Part shown: positions 30,896-38,492 of the stretch, in pieces
Position numbering within the stretch: position 1 is the first letter of the stretch
Layout: every line of letters starts with the position of its first letter
Program-made: the position numbers and the translations under genes
Notes under the pieces: model-generated
The model's input: the letters and a program-made list of their open reading frames with translations, nothing else
The model's database searches: none
What the model was told of the DNA's origin: nothing
DNA from: Clostridia bacterium
GTDB taxonomy: Bacteria > Bacillota > Clostridia > Christensenellales > CAG-138
Length of the DNA: 40,305 nucleotides
Assembly (NCBI GenBank): GCA_030533005.1
Contig: JAUNJX010000018.1
Location: forward strand, 1-40,305
Direction of reading: 5' to 3'

Positions 30896-32542
30896 CTACC
30901 CTGCCTCATTGCTCGTATCGTTGCACTTGGTTGCGCCCTCCGGCACGCTTACCGTGGCGGGGTCGCCCGTGCCTACGGTGATCTCTGCCACATTGCCGCG
31001 ATATTTGTCCGTATACAGGAGGGTGGAATCCTCCAAGCTGCCGTCCACATACTTATCCCGGTAGACCTCGGCGGTATAGCCGTCGTGACGGGCGACAGTC
31101 TGCAATTCGTACCCTTGGGGCACCTTGTCGCTGTAGGTGAAGCGCGTATCCGTGCGTTCGTTGGTATCCACCAGCTCGCTGCGGCACTCATAGGTGACGC
31201 CGCTGGGCAGGGGCTTGCCGTAGAGGGAGACCGTGACGGTGCTGTAGCGGTCGCCATCCGGCTTTACATAGGCGAAGATGTAGAGCGGCGCGCCCGTATC
31301 GTTGATGAATTTGAGATCGATGCCGGCGGAATCCACCGTGGCGTCCAAGCCCTTGTCCACATAATCGGAGGGGATGGAGTGCGCCTTTCGATCCGTCACG
31401 GCGATGTTGGCGCGCAAGAGCGCATTGTAAAGCGTGGTGGAAACCTGACAGATGCCGCCGCCCGCCTGCAGGGAGTATTCCTTGCCGCCGGTGATGCCGT
31501 TGGCCTCCTTCCAGCCGCCGTCCACGGTGCGTAGCCCCACATAGCCGTTGAAGCTGAATTCCTCGTTGGGCGGCACCACGCAGGTGTTGAGTATCTCCAC
31601 GGCCTTGCGGATGTTGAAAACCCGGTTGGCGATGGTCTCTACGGATTCGCTGTCACGAAAGCGCGTGGTATAGGTGGCGATGCGCTGGGTGTTTTCTTGG
31701 ATGAAGGCCGTGGTCATGGTGGGGGAAACGTCCTTCATCACGGGCGCAAGCTCGCACTGGAAATCCCTTGCAGCAAGGCGAAGCTGGATCGCCGCCGCCG
31801 TAGCCTCCACGTCCATCACGGTGCCGGGCTGCCCTTCAAACACCTCGAAGCGCTGCACGTTGTTTTCGTTCAAACGCGCCTGCGCGTAGGGTTCTACCGG
31901 CGGCGTGCCCACGGCGTCGCTGATGGCGGAAAGCCGCTCCTGCAACACCGTGTCGCTGGCGGATACGGTCAGCGTCAGGCTGCCGGAAGCGCCCTGATCG
32001 TAAATTTTATCAAGAATCTGCTCAAGATCCGTGTCCGCCTCGATAAAGGCGGGGGTGAGCCGCAGCTCCGTTTCGCCCTCCTTGACGAGCATGTCGATGG
32101 AGGCGAGCAGCGTGGTGGCGGCGGGCTTAAGCTGGGATAACGCCTGTTCGCGGGAAAGACCCGTGACGTCTATGCCCTCCACGCTTACGCTGCCGCCGGC
32201 TTGCGCTGTGGCGGGCGTATCGGTGGAGGTGAAAAATTCCTTGACCTCCGCGTCCTTGATCAGCAGGATCATGGTGATCAGCAGCGCGGGGATGAGAAGG
32301 ATGGGAAGCAAACGCAGAAGCTTGCGCGGGTCTTTGAGCTTAAAGCGCGCGCTGCTCTTTTTTGAGGAGCTCGTGCGTTTGGCGCCGCTTTTGTGCGGCG
32401 TGCCCTTTGCGACGGTGCGCTTTGCCGCAGGCGCGCGCTTGGCCGAGGATGTGCCGCGCGTGCCGCCCGTACGGCTGCCGCCTGTCTTTGCGCCGCTCTT
32501 TTTTGCGGTATTCCGTTGTGCTGGTTTCTTTGTTGTGGCCAT
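30896..32542 (-). CDS. VanW-family protein with PG-binding and G5 domains (548 aa)
   Basis: A cell-envelope protein. A long cytoplasmic N-tail (residues 1-75) is made almost only of Lys, Arg, Ala, Ser, Thr and Gly. One transmembrane helix (about 77-96) follows, then a PG_4-like region (about 115-260, SVEGIDVTGLSREQALSQL), the VanW domain (about 325-440, with EEFSFNGYVGLRTVDGGW and AGGGICQVSTTLYNA), and a C-terminal G5-like domain (about 460-530). Family members are common in Clostridia; VanW itself is tied to vancomycin resistance clusters but its activity is unknown. There is no Shine-Dalgarno; the ATG sits 8 nt after an extended -10 box. No van genes are nearby. Confidence 0.9.
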   Translation of the reverse strand: MATTKKPAQRNTAKKSGAKTGGSRTGGTRGTSSAKRAPAAKRTVAKGTPHKSGAKRTSSSKKSSARFKLKDPRKLLRLLPILLIPALLITMILLIKDAEVKEFFTSTDTPATAQAGGSVSVEGIDVTGLSREQALSQLKPAATTLLASIDMLVKEGETELRLTPAFIEADTDLEQILDKIYDQGASGSLTLTVSASDTVLQERLSAISDAVGTPPVEPYAQARLNENNVQRFEVFEGQPGTVMDVEATAAAIQLRLAARDFQCELAPVMKDVSPTMTTAFIQENTQRIATYTTRFRDSESVETIANRVFNIRKAVEILNTCVVPPNEEFSFNGYVGLRTVDGGWKEANGITGGKEYSLQAGGGICQVSTTLYNALLRANIAVTDRKAHSIPSDYVDKGLDATVDSAGIDLKFINDTGAPLYIFAYVKPDGDRYSTVTVSLYGKPLPSGVTYECRSELVDTNERTDTRFTYSDKVPQGYELQTVARHDGYTAEVYRDKYVDGSLEDSTLLYTDKYRGNVAEITVGTGDPATVSVPEGATKCNDTSNEAG

Positions 32543-32550
32543 ACACTTGT

Positions 32551-32559
32551 ATTATAACA
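32551..32559 (-). promoter_or_regulatory. extended -10 promoter of the VanW gene
   Basis: On the minus strand TGTTATAAT (TG-N-TATAAT) lies at 32559-32551, with only a weak -35 region. The ATG at 32542 begins 9 nt after the -10 box, so the leader is absent or one to two bases long. Confidence 0.65.
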
Positions 32560-32618
32560 CGGCGCGCCAAATTTTCCATATCGTATTTACGCGACGTGCG
32601 TCGTTGCGCCGTTGCCAC

Positions 32619-32647
32619 TTGTGGCGGAACGCGAAAGCATGTAAAAT
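32619..32647 (+). promoter_or_regulatory. probable promoter of the acyltransferase gene
   Basis: TTGTGG (32619-32624) and TAAAAT (32642-32647) are separated by 17 bp. The leader of about 35 nt carries a small AGGGC/GCCCT hairpin. Confidence 0.45.
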
Positions 32648-32689
32648 ACCAGAGAGGGCAGCAGCCCTAAACAAAACGGCGGTGATGGG

Positions 32690-33829
32690 ATGCGGGATAC
32701 TTACACAAGGCATGTGCGCGTTTACGAGGGAATCCGGCCTTTGGTCGCGCCCCTTTTTTGCCGCCTCCTTCGCTTTAGCCCCACCATGCTGCCGGCGGAT
32801 GTGCAGACGCCCTTTTTGCTTGTATCCAATCACAATACCGATCTTGACCCCGTGCTTTTGGGCGCAAGCTATAAAAAGCATATGTATTTTGTCGCAAGCG
32901 AGCATGCCTTGCGCGGCGGCATAGGCGCGTATCTTCTCAAAAAGCTCTTTGCGCCCATCGCGCGGCAAAAGGGCGGCACGGACGCGCTTGCCGCCATGCA
33001 GATCCTCCGCAAGCTGCGCGGCGGGGCGAATGTCGCGCTTTTTGCCGAGGGCAATCGCTCCTTTGACGGCCTTACGGAGCCTATGTTCACCGCCACCGGC
33101 AAGATGGTCAAGGCCGCGCGCTGCGCGCTTGTGACCTATAAGCTGGAGGGCGGGTATTTTACCTCCCCGCGTTGGTCAAAATCCCTGCGCCGGGGTCGCA
33201 TGAAGGGCTATCCCGTCCACATTTACACGCGGGAGCAGCTCGCAAGCATGACGGCGGAGCAGATCAACGCCTGCATCGAGGCGGATCTTTATGAAAACGC
33301 CTATGCGCGGCAGGAAACGGAGCATATCCGCTTTAAAGGCCGCGATCTTGCGGAATATCTTGAAACGGCGCTGTTTCTTTGTCCCCGCTGCGGCAAGGTG
33401 GGGACGCTCAAAAGCAAGGGCGATCGCTTTTTCTGCACCTGCGGGCTTTTGGCCGTATATGACGAAGAAGGACGGCTTTCCGGCGCGCCGTATGAAACGG
33501 TGCTGGCGTGGGACGCGTGGCAAAAGGCGCAGCTGCCCGCCCTGCTGCAAGGAAGCGCGCCCTTTTTTGAGGATGCGGGCGTTACGCTCTTGCAGATCAC
33601 AGCGGGGGGCGCTGTGCGCAAGGACGGCGGCGCGCTTTGCATGTGCGCGGACGGCATCGGCATAGGGGATACGCGCATGCCGCTTGCAAGGATCGCGGAT
33701 ATGGCGCTTGTGGGGCGTGGGCGTATCGTGTTAACATGGGACGACGGGCATTACGAGCTGCGAGGGAAAAAGGATTTTTGCGGGCGCAAGTATCTTTTGA
33801 TGTTTCGGCATCTCAAGGGCATCCTGTAG
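32690..33829 (+). CDS. PlsC-type 1-acyl-glycerol-3-phosphate acyltransferase with zinc ribbon (379 aa)
   Basis: A membrane-associated acyltransferase of phospholipid synthesis. Block I is SNHNTDLDP with His48 and Asp53 (HX4D); the glycerophosphate site is FAEGNRSFDG around Glu120. After about residue 220 a zinc-ribbon-like module follows (CPRCGKVG ... FFCTCG) and then a beta-rich C-terminal region (GAVRKDGGALCMCADGIGIG). The C-terminal extension is longer than plain PlsC (about 240 aa) and seems common in Clostridia; its role is unknown. The start at 32690 has only a weak GGTGATGGG upstream. The symporter gene follows after 18 bp, probably co-transcribed. Confidence 0.85.
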   Translation: MRDTYTRHVRVYEGIRPLVAPLFCRLLRFSPTMLPADVQTPFLLVSNHNTDLDPVLLGASYKKHMYFVASEHALRGGIGAYLLKKLFAPIARQKGGTDALAAMQILRKLRGGANVALFAEGNRSFDGLTEPMFTATGKMVKAARCALVTYKLEGGYFTSPRWSKSLRRGRMKGYPVHIYTREQLASMTAEQINACIEADLYENAYARQETEHIRFKGRDLAEYLETALFLCPRCGKVGTLKSKGDRFFCTCGLLAVYDEEGRLSGAPYETVLAWDAWQKAQLPALLQGSAPFFEDAGVTLLQITAGGAVRKDGGALCMCADGIGIGDTRMPLARIADMALVGRGRIVLTWDDGHYELRGKKDFCGRKYLLMFRHLKGIL

Positions 33830-33847
33830 AGCGGAGAGGTGGACGGT

Positions 33848-35209
33848 ATGGATTATTCTTCGGCGAACGTTTCCTTATGGAAGCTGATCATACAGCTTGG
33901 CGTGATCGCGGCGGCGGTGCTCGTGTCAAACGGGCTTCGGCGCAAGCTTGCCTTTGTGCGCAAAAGCCTCATGCCCACGGCGGTCATCGCGGGCTTTTTA
34001 CTGCTGCTGCTCCGCACGACGGGCGTTTTGCAGTTGGACACGGCGATGCTGGAAATGCTCACCTATCACGGCCTTGCGATCGGCTTTATCGCCATGTCCC
34101 TTCGCATACCGCGCGGCAACGAGAAGGCGAAGGATCTGGTGGCGCCCAAAAGCGGCATGATCATCGTGTGCTGCTATTTGATACAGGGTATCGCAGGGCT
34201 GCTTATCACGCTGTTTCTTGCCTACACCTTTATGCCGGGTCTTTTTAAGGCGGCGGGCGTTTTGCTGCCCATGGGCTATGGGCAGGGGCCGGGGCAGGCG
34301 AACAATATCGGCTCCACCTATGAGGCGCTGGGCTTTGCGGGCGGGCGCTCCTTTGGCCTTGCGATCGCCGCGTCGGGCTATCTTTGCGCCTGCATCGTGG
34401 GCGTGGCGTATCTGAACGTTTTGGCGCGAAGGGGCAAGGTGCGCGGCAGCGCGCAGAGCTTTGCGGACGCGGTCACGGTGGACACCTTTCAGGATATGGG
34501 CGAGGTGCCCATTTCGGAATCCATCGACAGGCTTTCCCTGCAAATGGCCATGGTTTGCATGGTCTATCTTCTGACCTATTTTGTTACGATGGGTCTGTGC
34601 GCGCTGGTGGAGCGGGCGCTCCCCGGCATGGCCGATATGCTCTCTACACTCCTTTGGGGCTTTAACTTCATCGTGGGCTCCGCGCTTGCGATCCTGTTAA
34701 GGCAGTTCATCAAGGCGCTGACCAAGGGGCGCGTCATCACCCGGCAGTATCAGAACAACTATCTTCTTAGCCGCATCAGCGGCCTGTGCTTTGACGTGAT
34801 GATCGTGGCGGGCATCGCCTCCATCGATATAGGCGATCTGACGGGTCTTTGGGTTCCCTTTGCGCTGCTGTCCCTTGCGGGCGGCGTGATAACGCTGCTG
34901 TTGCTGCAGCGTTTGTGTAAGAAGGTCTATCCCGATTACTACTATGAGGGTTTGATGTCCATGTATGGCATGATGACGGGCACGATCAGCTCCGGCGTGC
35001 TGTTGCTGCGCGAGATCGATCCGCAGCTTGATACGCCCGCCGCCAACAACCTGATACTTGGCAGCAGCTTTGCGATCCTGTTCGCGCTTCCCGTGCTGCT
35101 GCTGGTGAGCCTGGCGCCCAAGGCGCCGTGGATCACGCTGCTGCTGATGGCGGTGTATTTCACGCTTCTTATGCTGTGCATCTATAGATGGAAGCCGCGC
35201 AAACGGTAA
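33848..35209 (+). CDS. GltS-like sodium/glutamate symporter family protein (453 aa)
   Basis: A polytopic membrane protein with ten or more hydrophobic segments. Two pseudo-repeats have re-entrant-like loops: GYGQGPGQANNIGSTYE in the first half and YGMMTGTISSGVLLLREIDP in the second, corresponding to the Gly-rich loops of the glutamate:Na+ symporter (ESS) family. The N-terminus WKLIIQLGVIAAAVLVSNGL resembles that family too. The loops differ from E. coli GltS, so the substrate may not be glutamate. GAGG at 33836-33839 places the start at ATG 33848 rather than the GTG at 33839. It probably shares the mRNA of the upstream acyltransferase. Confidence 0.72.
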   Translation: MDYSSANVSLWKLIIQLGVIAAAVLVSNGLRRKLAFVRKSLMPTAVIAGFLLLLLRTTGVLQLDTAMLEMLTYHGLAIGFIAMSLRIPRGNEKAKDLVAPKSGMIIVCCYLIQGIAGLLITLFLAYTFMPGLFKAAGVLLPMGYGQGPGQANNIGSTYEALGFAGGRSFGLAIAASGYLCACIVGVAYLNVLARRGKVRGSAQSFADAVTVDTFQDMGEVPISESIDRLSLQMAMVCMVYLLTYFVTMGLCALVERALPGMADMLSTLLWGFNFIVGSALAILLRQFIKALTKGRVITRQYQNNYLLSRISGLCFDVMIVAGIASIDIGDLTGLWVPFALLSLAGGVITLLLLQRLCKKVYPDYYYEGLMSMYGMMTGTISSGVLLLREIDPQLDTPAANNLILGSSFAILFALPVLLLVSLAPKAPWITLLLMAVYFTLLMLCIYRWKPRKR

Positions 35210-35307
35210 ACATCCGCGAGGGTCATGCATCGCAACGGGCATACCGGCGTTCTGTTTATCATTTGCAGCGCTGGTGGTATATCCTTGCATTGTCACAGGT
35301 TGTTCAG

Positions 35308-35336
35308 TTGTCTTTTGGCGCGGATATTGCTATACT
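35308..35336 (+). promoter_or_regulatory. promoter abutting the start of the second NlpC/P60 gene
   Basis: TTGTCT (35308-35313) and TATACT (35331-35336) are separated by 17 bp. The ATG at 35344 is 8 nt after the -10 box, with no ribosome site. Confidence 0.65.
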
Positions 35337-35343
35337 ATAGGCT

Positions 35344-37053
35344 ATGAAATCATGGCTTGCAACATTTTTGCGGCGTTGCCTTCTGCTTTGGCGCCGCATT
35401 ACAAAAAGAACGCACGCAGCAAGCGCGCGCTTCGCCCAACGCGGCGGCATGCGCGGCTGGTTTTTGCGATTGCTGCAAAAGCTGCGCAGGCGCGACCCCG
35501 CGGCTCTCATCGGCTGCGGCGCCGTGCTTTTGTTGCTCGTTGCGACCCCTGTTATATTGCTTCTCTCCGGCGATAAGGAGGAAGCGTCCGCGGAACCGGC
35601 GCTTGTGCGCATGGAGGAGTTTGCGGAGGGCGTGGTGGATCTTTCCATTCCCAAACCCTCGCCCAGCCCCACGCCCGTGCCCACGCCCAAGCAGTTTGCG
35701 CGCGATGTGGAGGGCAAAGAGGTCAGCGCCATCCAGATGCGCCTGATGGAGCTAAACTACATGGATTACGACGAGCCCACCGAGCTCTACGGCCCTTATA
35801 CCGAGGATGCGGTGATGCGCTTTGAGCGCACCAACGGCCTGCCGGTGGACGGGCTTCTTACGATGGCGGAATATAACCTTCTTATGTCGGCAGAGGCTGC
35901 GCCCTATCAGGTGATGCTGGGCGTATCCGGCACGGACATCAAGGAATTGCAGACACGATTGATCGACCTTGGGTATTTGGACGAGGGTAACGTCACGGGT
36001 TATTTTGGCGATGTGACGGAGGAAGCCGTGCAAAAATTCCAGGCGCGCAATCATCTTGCCGTGGACGGCATGGTAGGGGAGGGCACCTATGAGGCGCTCT
36101 ACAGCGAGGAGGCGGTGGCGCAGGCGCTGACCTACGGCGAAAAGAGCGAGGCGGTGCAGAAGATACAGGAGCGCTTGGCGCGCCTTGGGTATCTCCTGAC
36201 GGAGCCGGACGGCAATTTCGGCAAGGATACCGTGGCGGCCGTGAAGCTGTTTCAATCCAAGAACGGCCTGATCGCGGACGGCTACGTCGGCCCCTCCACC
36301 AAGGCGGAGCTTTTTTCGAGCGGTGCGCAGCCCAACGCCCTGTCCATCGGCGATTCGGGCGATTCCGTGAGCAGGATACAGCGCAAGCTCGTCGATCTCG
36401 GATATTTGAAAAAAGCGACGGGCTATTACGGCAGCGATACGGAATACGCCGTGAAGGCCTTCCAGAAGCGAAACGGCCTGACGGGGGATGGCAAGGCGGG
36501 CAGAAAGACCATCGCCGCCATCACCGCGGACGATCCGCACGGCCCCTCCTCCAGCTACAAGCTGCCCGGCGCGAGCAGCAGCAGCTCGGGCGGCAGCTCC
36601 TCAAACAGCGGCGGCAGCGGCAGCGGTTCGGGCAGCACCGGCAGCTCCTCGAATGCCGGCAGCGCAAGCACCACGGGCAGCCTGGATACGCTCATCTCCG
36701 TGGCGCTCTCCAAGAAGGGCAGCAAGTATGTTACGGGCGCAAAGGGACCCAATACCTTCGATTGCTCCGGCTTTGTGTACTGGTGCTTGAATCAGGCGGG
36801 CGTCAAGCAGGGCTATATGACCAGCAAGACGTGGCGCTCCGCGTCCAAGTATAACAAGATCAGCTCCATGGGCGATGTGCGTAAGGGCGATATCATGGTG
36901 TTCCGCATGTCCTCCTCCAAGGGACATGTCTCCATTGCGCTGGACAACAGCAGCATGGTGCACGCGGGCTCCACCAAGGGCTGCGTATATTCCAGCAGCT
37001 TCCGAACGGATTATTGGGAGAAATATTTCTACTGCGCGTACCGCATCTTCTAA
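35344..37053 (+). CDS. membrane-anchored NlpC/P60 hydrolase with four PG-binding domains (569 aa)
   Basis: A paralogue of the hydrolase at 28147. Layout: basic N-terminus (1-51), one transmembrane helix (about 53-75), a Pro-rich linker (SIPKPSPSPTPVPTPK, 101-116), four peptidoglycan_binding_1 repeats (about 127-182, 198-254, 268-325 and 340-395, each with an RLxxLGYL-type helix), a Ser/Gly linker (402-446) and a C-terminal NlpC/P60 domain (447-569). The nucleophile is Cys474 (FDCSGFVY), the base His528 (GHVSIAL) and the third residue His540 (MVHAGS), so the triad is canonical. It probably cleaves stem peptides after binding several wall strands. The ATG is at the predicted transcription start. 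Confidence 0.93.
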   Translation: MKSWLATFLRRCLLLWRRITKRTHAASARFAQRGGMRGWFLRLLQKLRRRDPAALIGCGAVLLLLVATPVILLLSGDKEEASAEPALVRMEEFAEGVVDLSIPKPSPSPTPVPTPKQFARDVEGKEVSAIQMRLMELNYMDYDEPTELYGPYTEDAVMRFERTNGLPVDGLLTMAEYNLLMSAEAAPYQVMLGVSGTDIKELQTRLIDLGYLDEGNVTGYFGDVTEEAVQKFQARNHLAVDGMVGEGTYEALYSEEAVAQALTYGEKSEAVQKIQERLARLGYLLTEPDGNFGKDTVAAVKLFQSKNGLIADGYVGPSTKAELFSSGAQPNALSIGDSGDSVSRIQRKLVDLGYLKKATGYYGSDTEYAVKAFQKRNGLTGDGKAGRKTIAAITADDPHGPSSSYKLPGASSSSSGGSSSNSGGSGSGSGSTGSSSNAGSASTTGSLDTLISVALSKKGSKYVTGAKGPNTFDCSGFVYWCLNQAGVKQGYMTSKTWRSASKYNKISSMGDVRKGDIMVFRMSSSKGHVSIALDNSSMVHAGSTKGCVYSSSFRTDYWEKYFYCAYRIF

Positions 37054-37159
37054 GCGTGCAGCGCGCTTGCGAAAGTATGACCGCATAAAAAAACGGCCTT
37101 CGCACAAACTAGGCTTGCGCCCAAACGCGCAAATCTAATCTGTACGGAGGTCATCTTTT

Positions 37160-37345
37160 ATGTCCAGCACCAACAAGGGCAACCAAACCATCGGCTGCAA
37201 CGTGCGCAGCTGCGCCCACTTCGACGGCAGCGAAAACATGTGCAAGCTCCACAGCATCAACGTCGAGCCCATGGAGGGCTGCCACAACGGCAAGGCGTGC
37301 GACGAGAGCATGTGCGGCAGCTACAAATGCCAGAACGAGATCTAA
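37160..37345 (+). CDS. DUF1540 cysteine-rich small protein (61 aa)
   Basis: A short protein with seven Cys (13, 18, 28, 41, 47, 52, 57) in a pattern fitting DUF1540: IGCNVRSCAHFDGSENMCKL, then HSINVEP and GCHNGKACDESMCGSYKC. The spacing suggests metal binding, probably zinc. The family is widespread in Clostridia and Bacilli and has no established function. A strong GGAGG ribosome site lies before ATG 37160, in contrast to its leaderless neighbours. A terminator follows. Confidence 0.88.
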   Translation: MSSTNKGNQTIGCNVRSCAHFDGSENMCKLHSINVEPMEGCHNGKACDESMCGSYKCQNEI

Positions 37346-37360
37346 GCTGCGGATTCGGAA

Positions 37361-37389
37361 AAGGACTGGCTTGCGGCCAGTCCTTTGCT
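37361..37389. terminator. bidirectional terminator between DUF1540 and lipoate ligase genes
   Basis: Arms AAGGACTGGC (37361-37370) and GCCAGTCCTT (37376-37385) with loop TTGCG. T-rich flanks lie on both strands (TTTGCTT to the right, TTTTCC on the minus strand). Confidence 0.85.
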
Positions 37390-37411
37390 TATCGAGAAAG
37401 GTCATTCGACT

Positions 37412-38386
37412 CTACACATTCTTTTCCATGAGCCACTCCGCGATATCTTCGGCCATTTCACCGCCTAAGCTTTGCACGGCGTTCGCCATGTCCGCGCTGT
37501 TGTAGCGCGCGCCTGTAAGCGCCGGAGAGAGGCTTCGGATGAACGCCTCGTCCATGGCGTCGGAAAAGACCCGCGCCTCCGTGATCCTGCCCTTTTGCAT
37601 GGTGAGCAGCAGCTCCACGCCGCCCCATGCAAAGCGTGTGGAGAGTGATGCGTCAAAGCTTGGCGAGGCGCCGCAGCGCCATTCCCAGCTTTGGTGACGC
37701 GCCTGCGCCGCGGCGAGCGCGGCCTGGGGAAGCGCTGCTTCCTCCAGCGTCGCATAGGCGCCGTATTCCCGTAAAAAGGCTTCCGTGAGCGCCTGTGCCA
37801 TCATGTCTATCGTAAGATCGTTTCGCAGCTCCTTCAAATTGCATACGCGGGCGCGCACGCTGTCCACACCCTTGGCGCGCAGCTTATCCGGGGAAGGAGA
37901 GAGGTATTTGCCCAGCTTTTGCATGTCCACGTCGATAAGCAGCGTGCCGTGGTGCAGGTCTGTCGTGTGCGTGTGGCGAAAGGCGTTGCCGGAAAACTTG
38001 GCGCCGTCCGCCGTGACGATGTCGTTGCGGCCGGTAAACGCGGCGGGTATCCCCAGCGCGTTCACGGCGGCCGTGATCACGCCAAGCTGCCGGGTCTGGT
38101 CATAGAGCGCCTTGGTGGTGATAAAGGTGAAGTTGAGATTGCCCACGTCATGGAATACGGCCCCGCCGCCGCTCATGCGCCGCACCTGCGTGCCGCCGTC
38201 ATGCGCAAGCTCGGAAAGCCTGCATTCCTTCCATGCGTTTTGGTTGCGGCCGATCACCACGGTGTTTTGGTTGCGCCATAGATACAGCGCCACACCCTGC
38301 CGGTGCACGTCAAAAAGCGTATCCTCCAACGCCAGATTGTGGCATGGATCGAGAGACGGGGTACGGATCAAAGCATTTTCACACAT
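37412..38386 (-). CDS. lplA: lipoate-protein ligase A (324 aa)
   Basis: Activates free lipoate with ATP and attaches it to lysines of lipoyl domains (GcvH, E2 proteins). Motifs: YLWRNQNTVVIGRNQNAWKE, RRMSGGGAVFHDVGNLNFTF, GRNDIVTADGAKFSGNAF with the catalytic Lys, and HHGTLLIDVDMQKLGKYL. A C-terminal accessory domain is present, so it is a full-length LplA. The start is ATG 38386 (MCENALIRTP); the frame continues upstream to a TTG at 38410, which lies inside the promoter. No Shine-Dalgarno: the ATG is 7 nt after the -10 box. No glycine-cleavage or lipoyl-target genes are in the window. Confidence 0.92.
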   Translation of the reverse strand: MCENALIRTPSLDPCHNLALEDTLFDVHRQGVALYLWRNQNTVVIGRNQNAWKECRLSELAHDGGTQVRRMSGGGAVFHDVGNLNFTFITTKALYDQTRQLGVITAAVNALGIPAAFTGRNDIVTADGAKFSGNAFRHTHTTDLHHGTLLIDVDMQKLGKYLSPSPDKLRAKGVDSVRARVCNLKELRNDLTIDMMAQALTEAFLREYGAYATLEEAALPQAALAAAQARHQSWEWRCGASPSFDASLSTRFAWGGVELLLTMQKGRITEARVFSDAMDEAFIRSLSPALTGARYNSADMANAVQSLGGEMAEDIAEWLMEKNV

Positions 38387-38392
38387 AAAAAT

Positions 38393-38421
38393 ATCATAAA
38401 ACAAACCCAAGGCAGGCGCAA
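38393..38421 (-). promoter_or_regulatory. promoter abutting the lipoate ligase start
   Basis: On the minus strand TTGCGC (38421-38416) and TATGAT (38398-38393) are separated by 17 bp. Six bases (ATTTTT) then lie before ATG 38386. Confidence 0.6.
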
Positions 38422-38423
38422 CA

Positions 38424-38452
38424 TTGATTTGAGAGACATGACCTGTTATAAT
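38424..38452 (+). promoter_or_regulatory. promoter of the branching-enzyme gene
   Basis: TTGATT (38424-38429) and a perfect TATAAT (38447-38452) are separated by 17 bp. The -35 box lies 2 bp from the -35 box of the leftward lipoate ligase promoter. The leader is about 34 nt with an AGAGGTG ribosome site. Confidence 0.75.
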
Positions 38453-38492
38453 AAAAATACGACTATACCCTTATGAATAAAGAGGTGTCACG

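Noticed and set aside
30896..32542. Vancomycin resistance cluster because of the VanW domain
   Set aside because: No vanH, vanA/B ligase, vanX or vanY genes lie nearby; VanW-domain proteins with G5 are common housekeeping envelope proteins in Clostridia.
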